Shown in pieces: positions 37,083 through 45,257 of a stretch of 64,000 nt of DNA. The notes beneath the pieces were generated by a model that saw only the letters and a list, made by a program, of their open reading frames with translations, ran no database searches and was not told where the DNA came from. Origin of the DNA: Candidatus Hydrogenedentota bacterium (GTDB lineage Bacteria; Hydrogenedentota; Hydrogenedentia; Hydrogenedentales; CAITNO01); assembly GCA_903893795.1 (NCBI GenBank), contig CAITNO010000069.1:1-64000 (forward strand), given 5' to 3'. Both the position numbers and the translations under genes were made by a program. Numbering within the stretch: the stretch's first letter is position 1; every line of letters begins with the position of its first letter.

Positions 37083-39218
37083 ATGAAACGCAAGGTCTTG
37101 GCGGCGGCTGTGCTTCTGTTTTGTGGAGTGCTGAACGCGACCGCATGGGGAGGGCCGGCCGATGTGCCGCGCATCCTGCTCGTGGGCGACAGTTGGCCCG
37201 GGTTCATGCAGCTTTTCCGCTGTTTTGAATTCTCTCTGGCCGACTATCCGGCCCTGGGCGGCATGGGCCAGCGCGGCAGCCAGACCACCGAGGTCGGCAT
37301 CCGGGCGCGGGATTTCAACACGCCCAAGTATCTCGAAAGGGTCCGTCAGGACCTGCTCGATCATCCCACCATCGACGTGATCCATCTGAGCCTGGGCGGC
37401 AACGATTTCGTCATGGACAGCAACTGGAATCCGGGCACGCCGCCGGAGCAGCTCGCCGCGTTCATCGACACGGTCAACACCAACACCGAGGCCGTGATTG
37501 ACTACATCCTGGCGATTCGCCCGAACCTCCGGGTGGCCGTGTGTGGCTATGACTTCGGCAACCATTCCATGGGCAACGGCGCCACCATCCCGCAGAGCAA
37601 TGCCGTCTGGGTGCAGTTTGAACAGTCGCGGCTCAACCGCTTTGGGGGTGGCCACAAGCCGCGGACCGTCTACATCCACAATCTCGGGCTCATGCAGTAT
37701 TACTACGGCATCCCCCTGGCCACCCCGCCGATTGCGCCGAGAACCGTGCCCTTTCCGGGCGGCGTCGCGCAGGACTATGTCCCCTTTCCCGGCGGCAACC
37801 CGAACTACAACACCCCCCTCGAGGCGCTGATCGACCACGACCTGCACCTGACCATGCCGGGGTACGATCTGCTGGCGCACCGCTGCATCGACGAGTTCTA
37901 CGGCGCATGGCTGTCCTACCCCTCGGTGTATGAAGTGCTGCCCCTCACGGAAAACCCCAACGCCTCGCAGCAGCAGTTCCGCGTGACCTTCAGCAAGCCA
38001 GTCACCGGTGTGGACAAAACAGACTTTTCCGCATCGGGTTCCAAGGCCGCCGACGTGCTGTCCGTGACGGGCAGCGGCGCGGTCTACACGGTCACCGCCA
38101 CCCTGGGCGGCGACACCGGCCCGGTGCTGCTGCGGGTGCTCGATGACGACAGCATTGTGGACGCGTCGCTGACGCCGCTGGGCGGGACGGGCGCGGGCAA
38201 CGGCGCTTTCAGCCACAATGGCCCCCTGACCTTCACCGACCCCGCCTTCACGGGCGATGACGATTTTGACGGCGCCATGTTTGCGCTCGATGACACCTTC
38301 ACGCCGGTCGACTGGATGCTGGGCGGCCAGCGTTTCTATCCGGCCGCCTGCGACGCGAACGGCGGCACCGTCAGCGTCGATCCCCCCAGCATCGTGGGCA
38401 ACAACATGCTGGACGAATGTGAACTGGGCCTCATTCAGGCCTGCCTGCACAACCCCACGCTGGACCTCGGCGCCAGCCATGGCGTGACCCACGCTGTGGC
38501 GGCGGCCGCCTGGCAGCACAACATCACGCGCATGCTTTCCGACCTGGGCGGCGCGGGCGGCCGCATACCGCGCGCCGTGCCGGGGCTGGACACGTTGCTG
38601 GCAGGCTACATGACCCTGGGCAATGCACAGTCCACCATGGTCCCGCTGCTGTTGATGACCGCCATTAATGTCGTCATCTCCCTGCCGCCCGAGGTCGTCA
38701 TACCGGCATCGCAAAACTACACCCCGCTGGGCGCCTACTTCGGCCCCGACGGCGATGCCGACGGTGACGGCGCCACCAACCGCCAGGAGTATGACTACTT
38801 CATGCCGCTGGGCGGCCGCGACCTCTACATCGCCGCGGCCCTCGACCCCACCATGAAGCCCGGCGACCAGTCGGTCACCCATTCGACCGGCGGCGCCTAC
38901 GACCAGGGGGCCGTTTTTCCCCTGGGCATTCCGGGCACGCTTGACCTCGCAGGCGGCTTCCAGTGGCGCCGCGACGGCCAGCCCCTCCAGAACACCAACA
39001 CCGTCTTCGGCACCCGCTGGTGCGAACTGCACATCACCAGCCTGGGCAAGGACGACGGCGGCGTGTATGACTGTGTCAACGCCAACGGCCAGCGGATTTT
39101 CGGCCCCGTGGTCGTTTCGGTCAATCCCATGCCTGCGGCTTCACCGGCCGGACTCCTCTTTCTCGGGTTCGCGGCGGCGGTGGTCGGTGTCTGGCGCCTG
39201 CGGCGCCGCGCCGCATAG
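37083..39218 (+). CDS. Secreted SGNH hydrolase with Ig-type region and C-terminal sorting-type tail
   Basis: A 711-residue protein; 'gggaggtcc' precedes the ATG, and the signal peptide ends near 'NATAWG'. Residues about 30-280 are an SGNH/GDSL-type esterase: 'ILLVGDSWPG' (block I Ser), 'LSLGGNDFV' (block III Asn), 'DHDLHLTMPGYD' (block V Asp-x2-His). Then come a beta domain, a Ca-binding-like 'DADGDGATNRQEYDYF', and an Ig-like end. The last 25 residues form 'PAASPAGLLFLGFAAAVVG' plus 'VWRLRRRAA'. This short-motif, hydrophobic, Arg-rich tail resembles PEP-CTERM-type signals, though not a canonical PEP. It probably deacetylates or de-esterifies a polysaccharide at the cell surface. Confidence 0.75.
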   Translation: MKRKVLAAAVLLFCGVLNATAWGGPADVPRILLVGDSWPGFMQLFRCFEFSLADYPALGGMGQRGSQTTEVGIRARDFNTPKYLERVRQDLLDHPTIDVIHLSLGGNDFVMDSNWNPGTPPEQLAAFIDTVNTNTEAVIDYILAIRPNLRVAVCGYDFGNHSMGNGATIPQSNAVWVQFEQSRLNRFGGGHKPRTVYIHNLGLMQYYYGIPLATPPIAPRTVPFPGGVAQDYVPFPGGNPNYNTPLEALIDHDLHLTMPGYDLLAHRCIDEFYGAWLSYPSVYEVLPLTENPNASQQQFRVTFSKPVTGVDKTDFSASGSKAADVLSVTGSGAVYTVTATLGGDTGPVLLRVLDDDSIVDASLTPLGGTGAGNGAFSHNGPLTFTDPAFTGDDDFDGAMFALDDTFTPVDWMLGGQRFYPAACDANGGTVSVDPPSIVGNNMLDECELGLIQACLHNPTLDLGASHGVTHAVAAAAWQHNITRMLSDLGGAGGRIPRAVPGLDTLLAGYMTLGNAQSTMVPLLLMTAINVVISLPPEVVIPASQNYTPLGAYFGPDGDADGDGATNRQEYDYFMPLGGRDLYIAAALDPTMKPGDQSVTHSTGGAYDQGAVFPLGIPGTLDLAGGFQWRRDGQPLQNTNTVFGTRWCELHITSLGKDDGGVYDCVNANGQRIFGPVVVSVNPMPAASPAGLLFLGFAAAVVGVWRLRRRAA

Positions 39219-39611
39219 CCCCCAATCCCCGGCAGGGGAGCATACGTACCGCAGGCGTTCGCCTGCCCTGTGCCTTTGCTTCTTGTCGGTCTGTCAGGTT
39301 GCTATTCTGCGTGATATCAGCCAAGCGGCGGCGTTGCCGCCGCAGTCCAAATGGGGGCAAACCGGTGGTTTTGGCGGAATGCGGAGCTGCCAAGACTTGT
39401 TTCACACTGGGGAATATCACGGAAATGAACTGGCAAAATCCATAAAATATCGGGTTTCACCGTGCCCGATGGGGATGGCCCCATCCAGTCAGTAGCTTTT
39501 CCGGACAACTCCCGGTTTCCAAGTAAAAAAAAGCATGATCTGGACGCGGATTCTTGCTAGACTGATTGGGCTTGCTTTTGTCGAAGGCATTAAACCCAGG
39601 GAGATCACACC
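39219..39611. other. Intergenic region
   Basis: About 390 bases upstream of the dynamin-like gene. It has a GC-only hairpin ('gcggcggcgttgccgccgc', near 39327) without a T-run. No gene or recognised repeat was found. Confidence 0.45.
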
Positions 39612-41813
39612 GTGAACGTCGAACAACATATTGCACACCGGGCATGGGCTTTTGAGTCGCTGGACGCACTGGAGGCGTTTCTTGCCGACCCGGATTTTGT
39701 CGGGGACAACGAAGAGGAGACGCGCGTCATCGGACGCAAACGCAAGGAACTGAAGGACGGCAAGTACCGCGTTGTCATACTCGGCGAGTTCAATGTGGGC
39801 AAGTCGGCTTTGGTCAATGCGTTTCTGGGCGACGAGTACCTTCCGATGGTGCTGGAAGAGTGCACCGCCAAGATCACGCACATCGTGAAATCGGAAAACA
39901 TGAAGGTTGTGCTGAACCTCTCCGAGCCCGCCACGGAACTGGAACTGGAGACCCTGTCGCGCCTGGTGGCGGCCAGCGGCGTCACGGCCGATGTGCTTGC
40001 CGGCGAGGAAATGAACGAGGTGATCATCGCCTTTCCGACCAGCCAGGCGCGCGACCTGGTGCGCACCCTGCGCCCGCTTGTGATGGTTTCGGCCGAGGAC
40101 GATTTCCCGCAGTTGAACGCCTTCCGCGGCAAGTTCGACGAGATTAACGTGCACCTGCCCACCGACCTGCTGGCCGACGACGTGGCGCTGGTGGACTCTC
40201 CGGGGGTGCACAGCATTTCCGAGACCAACACCCGGCTGGCCGAGGAGATCATCCCCAACAGCCACCTTATCATCTGCCTTCTGGACAGCCAGAGCCCGGG
40301 AACGGATCACAACCGCGAGTTCATCGAGAAGGTGGTCAACTACCGCCACCGCAAGGTCATGTTTGTCATCAACAAGGCCGACCAGCTCAACGCCGACGAG
40401 ATCGATCCCAAGGGCCGTCGCGGTCCGGCGAAGGACCTCTTCCGCAGCCTGCGCGGCATCGTGGAAGGTCCGGAGATTTTCTTTGTCTCCGCGCTGTACG
40501 GGCTGATTTCATCGCAGTTGCTGCGGGAGCAGACAACGCTGGCCGACCTCGACGGCAACAACAAGATCAAGATTCCCTGGGCGGTGCAGAGCGAACTGAT
40601 GCAGGGCGAAGACCCCAGCGCCGGCGTTGCACAGTACCTCGCCGAGAAGAGCAACATCGGCCCGCTTCGCGAGCGCCTGCTCCGCTACCTCTACACCGAG
40701 AACCGGGAAGGCGCTTTGCTGGAGTCGGCCTGCCGCTTTGTCGATGACAAGGCATGGACCTATGCCCGCCCCATCCAGGTGCAGTTGGACATGACGCGCG
40801 ACAATCCGCGCCTGGCTGAACTGGCCGGGCAGCGCGAGGCGTTGGCCGCCGAAATCGCGGACAGCGAGCAGCGGGCCAAGCTTGTCACCAATGCCCTGAA
40901 GGTAATGTCCGCAGGCGGCGCCGTCGACGGACGCGAATATGCCGGCTATGAGGGCCTCCTTAACAGCCAGTTGACCGAAGAGTCCGTGCAGCGCTGCATT
41001 CTCGATCCGTCGCGCGAGTGGATCTACGATGACATCAACTATAGGGCCGCGGCGCAGGGGGGCTTTTCGCCTCTCGCCGCCAAGGTGGAGATTCTTGCCG
41101 AGGCGTTTTTGCAGGACTTCTGTGGCGCGCTGAACGCCGAAATCGACATGGTGGAAGGCACTGCGCTGACCCGGATGGGTTCGCTCTGCCCGCCCGATGT
41201 GATCCGGCATGAAGGCTTTGAATCGCCCCGAGTCCAACTGCCCGAATTTCAGACGAGCCTGGCCGGTTCCTTCTTCGGCTTCGCCGTCGTGGGCGGTGTG
41301 CTCTGTGCCGCAGGCGGCGCCTGCGCCGTGGTCTCCGGCGCGCTCGAACAGTACGGCATCCTGAACACGGACCTGAACCTGCAGATCGGCGTCGGTGCCG
41401 GCGCGGCCATCGGCGTGCTGGCCGGGTTCCTGCTGCGGGCCGCCACCGGCAAGTCCAGCCGCCGCAAGAAACTCACCGCCGCGATTCGCGAGCAGGTGGT
41501 GCAGTTCATTCTGGGCTCCGGAAAGGGCAGTGCGGCCGAGCGCACCCCTGCGATCAAAGAGCAGCTCCGCGACGCGGTCGCGCAGCGGCGCGCCGGGTTC
41601 TCCGAATTCATCCAGGCGGCCTTTGAGGACGCCACCCAGGACATGCGCGCCAGGCTCGCGGTGGTGGAGGAGGAGGAGGACGAACTGCGCCGCATACAGG
41701 ACGAGGTCATTTCCCGTCTTGAGCCCAAACTGGTCGAGCTTGCCGAACTGGGACGCCGCGCGTCCGAGATCGCCCAGGCCCATGAGCAGCACGAAATCGA
41801 GGTTGTTTCCTGA
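39612..41813 (+). CDS. Bacterial dynamin-like GTPase
   Basis: A 733-residue protein; GTG start at 39612 with 'agggag' upstream. GTPase motifs are G1 'GEFNVGKS' (58-65), a switch Thr in 'ECTAKITHI' (about 83-91), G3 'DSPGV' (195-199) and G4 'NKAD' (254-257). A long helical stalk with coiled coil follows (about 370-540). Two hydrophobic segments ('FGFAVVGGVLCAAGG' and 'IGVGAGAAIGVLAGFLL', about 560-615) form a membrane hairpin or paddle. The C-terminal 100 residues are a coiled coil. This matches bacterial dynamin-like proteins that remodel or repair membranes, some involved in phage or stress responses. It is the only such gene here, so the role is open. Confidence 0.82.
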   Translation: MNVEQHIAHRAWAFESLDALEAFLADPDFVGDNEEETRVIGRKRKELKDGKYRVVILGEFNVGKSALVNAFLGDEYLPMVLEECTAKITHIVKSENMKVVLNLSEPATELELETLSRLVAASGVTADVLAGEEMNEVIIAFPTSQARDLVRTLRPLVMVSAEDDFPQLNAFRGKFDEINVHLPTDLLADDVALVDSPGVHSISETNTRLAEEIIPNSHLIICLLDSQSPGTDHNREFIEKVVNYRHRKVMFVINKADQLNADEIDPKGRRGPAKDLFRSLRGIVEGPEIFFVSALYGLISSQLLREQTTLADLDGNNKIKIPWAVQSELMQGEDPSAGVAQYLAEKSNIGPLRERLLRYLYTENREGALLESACRFVDDKAWTYARPIQVQLDMTRDNPRLAELAGQREALAAEIADSEQRAKLVTNALKVMSAGGAVDGREYAGYEGLLNSQLTEESVQRCILDPSREWIYDDINYRAAAQGGFSPLAAKVEILAEAFLQDFCGALNAEIDMVEGTALTRMGSLCPPDVIRHEGFESPRVQLPEFQTSLAGSFFGFAVVGGVLCAAGGACAVVSGALEQYGILNTDLNLQIGVGAGAAIGVLAGFLLRAATGKSSRRKKLTAAIREQVVQFILGSGKGSAAERTPAIKEQLRDAVAQRRAGFSEFIQAAFEDATQDMRARLAVVEEEEDELRRIQDEVISRLEPKLVELAELGRRASEIAQAHEQHEIEVVS

Positions 41814-41864
41814 CGGCGGCCCGTCAGAATGTGTTCCGTTGACAGCCTAAACGCCGAGTGTCTT

Positions 41865-41926
41865 GTGCCGGGAGAAGAAAGTCGCGCGATGCGCGCGCGA
41901 CGGACTTCTCCTGGCACTTTCTTTTT
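41865..41926 (+). terminator. Strong terminator after the dynamin-like gene
   Basis: A long hairpin, 'gtgcc-ggagaag..agtcgcgcg' pairing with 'cgcgcgcgac..cttctcc-ggcac', is followed by 'tttcttttta'. Confidence 0.85.
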
Positions 41927-42031
41927 AGGCGGCGCCCCCTTGGATTTTTTGGGCCAGCCATATATACTGGACCATACGGGCTCAAGCCCCGCGCGGGATG
42001 TTGTCAACATTTGGAATGAGGAGGTCTCTGC

Positions 42032-42841
42032 ATGGAATCCAATCAGCCTGAATCAACGCCCACCACCGCGACGGCAACGGCGGCACAACCGGCGGTGGGC
42101 GCCGGTGCCAAACCGGCCGCTGGCACAGCCCTGCCGAAGAAATCCGGCGGCGAGCGTATCGTGCTCTATTCCTACCCTCCGCTCATCTACGTCTGGCCCC
42201 TGATCGTGCTCGGTTATCTGTTCTGGTTCACCTGCGGGGTCACGACCGCGCCCCACTCGGTGGAGGCCTGGGTCTACATCATCACAACGGTGGTCGTGCT
42301 GCTGACCATGGGCATTGACGTGAACCGCAACATGGCCGTCTTCTGGGTCATTGTCATCACCGCACTGTCCTTCTGCGTGCTGTGGCTGCGCGATGCCAAG
42401 GGCATTGTTGTGTTTGACCAGATAGGACACTTCTTTGGCCGGCTCCAGCCCCAGTATTCTCCGGAGTTTGGGATGATCACCAGCATCTTCCTCTCGGTCA
42501 TCTACGCCATCGTGCTCGCCAGCGCGCGCATCAACGACAAATGGGTGATCAGCCAGAACGAGATAGAGCATTACGCCATGTTCCGCGGCACCAATTCGCT
42601 CGGCCGCGGCGCCAAGGGCGTGAGCGCCACCTACCGTGATTTCTTTGAACTGATCGTGCTGCTGGCCGGTGATGTCGAAGTGCGCACCGCCCAGGGCAAC
42701 CGGGTGCTCGCCCGCATGAAGAATGTTCCCTTCCTGGCGCTCAGAATGCGCAAGATCGACCGCATCCTCGCCGCCTATGCATTCACTGCCGGTGCCGCCG
42801 ATGAGGAATCCTCCGAGAACGTGGAGGAGGAAGTCCTTTAA
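42032..42841 (+). CDS. Polytopic membrane protein with cytoplasmic C-terminal domain (269 aa)
   Basis: The ATG at 42032 follows 'ggaggtctctgc'. A low-complexity Ala/Thr/Pro N-terminus (about 40 residues) precedes four predicted membrane segments ('LIYVWPLIVLGYLFWF', 'AWVYIITTVVVLLTM', 'MAVFWVIVITALSFCVLWL', 'FGMITSIFLSVIYAIVL'). The C-terminal 100 residues are soluble ('WVISQNEIEHYAMFRGTNSL', 'FELIVLLAGDVEVRTAQGNR'), perhaps a PH-like fold, ending in an acidic tail. Family not recognised. It follows the dynamin-like gene but is separated from it by a terminator. Confidence 0.7.
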   Translation: MESNQPESTPTTATATAAQPAVGAGAKPAAGTALPKKSGGERIVLYSYPPLIYVWPLIVLGYLFWFTCGVTTAPHSVEAWVYIITTVVVLLTMGIDVNRNMAVFWVIVITALSFCVLWLRDAKGIVVFDQIGHFFGRLQPQYSPEFGMITSIFLSVIYAIVLASARINDKWVISQNEIEHYAMFRGTNSLGRGAKGVSATYRDFFELIVLLAGDVEVRTAQGNRVLARMKNVPFLALRMRKIDRILAAYAFTAGAADEESSENVEEEVL

Positions 42842-43141
42842 CGTTGGCGCACTGCCGACCGTGGTGAACGGCGCTTGACTGCCCCTGACACCCTCTCGGG
42901 GCTGGAAATCCTCCGGTCTGGGTGGCCCCCCCCTACCTTCGAGGGGGGGGCGCCGCCTGTCTTTACCATCGTTCAAGAAGCCCAAATCCGGCCGAAGCAC
43001 CATTCAATTCGAGGATTCTTCGTTTTTTCTTCATGATCTACCGGAAAACAACTAGGGGCCTCCCGGCAGAATCCGTACAAAAAGCAGATGACGGACGGTG
43101 CATTGGGGACTAACCTTACAGTAACAAAAGGAGAGTTCACC
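42842..43141. other. Intergenic region with a C/G-run inverted repeat
   Basis: About 300 bases. A run of eight C, then 'taccttcga', then eight G (about 42925-42950) can form a GC hairpin, but no T-run follows. No gene seen before the ribosome site of the 43142 gene. Confidence 0.45.
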
Positions 43142-43309
43142 ATGAACAACGAATTCTGCTGCCTCGACTGTGCCATGAATGCGATGAGCGCCCCGACGCC
43201 GGCCACGGAAGAACGCGCCGTTGCGCTGGCAATTCCCCGGATGGTCAAGGGCATTTGCCCCGAGTGCGGTTCCGAAGAGACCGTCGACCTGTCCGAATCA
43301 AGCCGCTAA
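43142..43309 (+). CDS. Small zinc-ribbon-like protein (55 aa)
   Basis: The ATG at 43142 follows 'aaaaggagag'. The 55-residue product has 'CCLDC' near the N-terminus and 'CPECGSEETVDL' near the C-terminus, so four or five Cys could hold one zinc. It has no membrane segment. Function unknown; it converges on the hydrogenase operon. Confidence 0.6.
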   Translation: MNNEFCCLDCAMNAMSAPTPATEERAVALAIPRMVKGICPECGSEETVDLSESSR

Positions 43310-43377
43310 GCCCTTCGGCTTCTCCGTGCGTGGCTGAACACAGGGGCACCCAGCATTTCCGGGCAACCCAACGGACA

Positions 43378-43413
43378 CGCAAAGAAAAGCCCCCGGCTTC
43401 CTCAGCCGGGGGC
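43378..43413 (-). terminator. Terminator of the hydrogenase operon
   Basis: On the minus strand, 'gcccccggct' gagga 'agccgggggc' (10-bp stem) is followed by 'ttttctttg'. It lies 29 bases after the hydA stop. Confidence 0.88.
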
Positions 43414-43441
43414 GGGCAATGCCTAAAACGGGCGGCCCAGG

Positions 43442-45238
43442 CTACACGCGGACACGCGGCGTGTAGCGGGTGTGAAGAAGGTGGTGCGACTTCTCGCCCA
43501 AAGGCTGGCCGAGGAAGTCTTCATACAGTTGCTTGACGGCGGGATTGTCATGCGACTTGCGAAGGGACTTGCCCTCGTCCTCCCGGTAGATCGCCGAAAT
43601 CCTCGCCTTGCGGACCTCGTCCGTGCAGAAGCGCGGCTGGCCGCCTCCTCCGATGCAACCGCCGGTACAGGTCATCACTTCAATAAAGTGATAGCTCCGC
43701 TCTCCCGATTTGATCAGCTCCATGAGCTTGTTCGCGTTGGTCAGTCCATGGGACACAGCCACCTTCACGGTCACCCCTTCGAGGAATGACCAGGCGGGCA
43801 CCGCGCCCTCTATCGTGACCGCGGCCTCCTTGATCCCCTCCAAACCCATGATCGGGGCTATGTGCAGTTTCTCCATGGGGAGCTGCCGTCCGGTGATGAT
43901 TTCATAGGCGGTCCGCAGCGCCGCCTCCATCACGCCGCCCGTGTTCGCGAAGATGTCGGCGGCGCCGGTGGACATGCCCATCGGCGCGTCCATCTCCTCG
44001 TCGGGCAGGCCCATGAAGTCGATGCCCGCCTCCTGAATCATCCTGCCCAGTTCCCGGGTGGTCAGCACGGCGTCCACGTCCTGCGCGCCGCTGTCGAACA
44101 TCTCGGGCCGCTGGCACTCGAACTTCTTGGCGGTGCAGGGCATGACGGACACACAGAAGATTTCCTGCGCGGTCTTGTCCAGCTTCTTGGCGTAATAGGT
44201 CTTGGCCAGGGTGCCAAACATCTGCTGGGGCGACTTGCAGGTCGACAGGTTCGGCAGCATGTCAGGGTGATAATACTCGGCAAACTTGATCCAGCCGGGG
44301 GAGCAACTGGTGAACATCGGCAGGGCCACATCCTCCTTGTCCACGAGGGCCTTCTTCAGGCGGGTGAGCAGTTCCGTGCCCTCTTCGAGGATGGTGAGGT
44401 CGGCCGTGAAATTGGTGTCGAACACGCCGTCGAAGCCAAGGCGGCGCAGGGCCGCCACCATCTTCCCCGTGACCAGCGTGCCCGGTTCGCAGCCAAAGCA
44501 CTCGCCCAGCGCGGCGCGGATGGCCGGGGCGGTCTGCACCACCACATGGACATTCGGATCGTCCAGCGCGTCCCAGACGCGCTCGATGTGGGACTGCTCC
44601 GTGATGGCGCCCACCGGGCACACGGCCGCGCACTGTCCGCACTGCACGCAGGGCACGGTGGACAGTTCGCGCGCGAAGGCCGGGCCGATGACCGTGTCAA
44701 AACCGCGCCCCTGCGGAAACAGTGCGCCCACGCCCTGGGTCTCGGCGCACACGCTCACGCAGCGGCGGCACTTGATGCACTTCCCGCTGTCGCGCAACAC
44801 CGCGGGGGTGGATAGGTCCAGCGACTTGTGCGTTCGCTCGCCCTCGTAGCGGTTTTCGTGGATGCCCAGTTCCCGTGCAAGCGCCTGAAGTTCACAGTCG
44901 GCGTTGCGGTCGCAGGTGGGGCAGTCGCCCGCATGCTCCGACAGGAGCAGTTCCACCACCGTCTTGCGGGCCTCGCGCACCCGGCGGGAGTTCGTCTTCA
45001 CCTTCATGTTCGGCACCGCCGGCGTGGAGCAGGCGGCCACCAGGTTGCGCGCGCCCTCCACCTCGCAGAGGCAGACGCGGCAGGCGCCGATGCAGGAAAC
45101 GTTTTCCAGGTAGCACATGGTCGGAATGCGGATGCCCGCCGTGGCCGCCGCCTGGAGGATGGTCATGCCCATGTCGGCCTCAACGGTCACACCGTTGATC
45201 TTCAGGGCGACTTTGGTGGTCAATGTTGCTTGTGTCAT
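43442..45238 (-). CDS. hydA: [FeFe]-hydrogenase catalytic subunit HydA
   Basis: A 598-residue modular hydrogenase. The start is the ATG at 45238 after 'gcaggagac'; the longer open frame is hydB antisense/out-of-frame. Cofactor domains in order: a plant-type 2Fe-2S ('CYLENVSCIGACRVC', 42-56), a His-Cys3 4Fe-4S ('EHAGDCPTCDRNADC', 101-115), two 4Fe-4S ('CIKCRRCVSVC' and 'CVQCGQCAAVC'). H-cluster motifs are L1 'TSCSPGW' (310-316), L2 'MPCTAKK' (366-372) and L3 'MTCTGGCIGGGGQP' (522-535). The C-terminus has a fused small-subunit-like tail ('RKARISAIYREDEGKSLRKS'). L1 has Ser where CpI-type enzymes have the proton-relay Cys. Together with HydB and HydC it forms a soluble trimeric, NAD(P)-linked enzyme. 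Confidence 0.95.
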   Translation of the reverse strand: MTQATLTTKVALKINGVTVEADMGMTILQAAATAGIRIPTMCYLENVSCIGACRVCLCEVEGARNLVAACSTPAVPNMKVKTNSRRVREARKTVVELLLSEHAGDCPTCDRNADCELQALARELGIHENRYEGERTHKSLDLSTPAVLRDSGKCIKCRRCVSVCAETQGVGALFPQGRGFDTVIGPAFARELSTVPCVQCGQCAAVCPVGAITEQSHIERVWDALDDPNVHVVVQTAPAIRAALGECFGCEPGTLVTGKMVAALRRLGFDGVFDTNFTADLTILEEGTELLTRLKKALVDKEDVALPMFTSCSPGWIKFAEYYHPDMLPNLSTCKSPQQMFGTLAKTYYAKKLDKTAQEIFCVSVMPCTAKKFECQRPEMFDSGAQDVDAVLTTRELGRMIQEAGIDFMGLPDEEMDAPMGMSTGAADIFANTGGVMEAALRTAYEIITGRQLPMEKLHIAPIMGLEGIKEAAVTIEGAVPAWSFLEGVTVKVAVSHGLTNANKLMELIKSGERSYHFIEVMTCTGGCIGGGGQPRFCTDEVRKARISAIYREDEGKSLRKSHDNPAVKQLYEDFLGQPLGEKSHHLLHTRYTPRVRV

Positions 45239-45257
45239 GTTGTTTGTCTCCTGCAAA

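Noticed and set aside
37044..39032. Minus-strand ORF of 662 codons
   Set aside because: Antisense shadow of the SGNH hydrolase; no domain, signal peptide or ribosome site.
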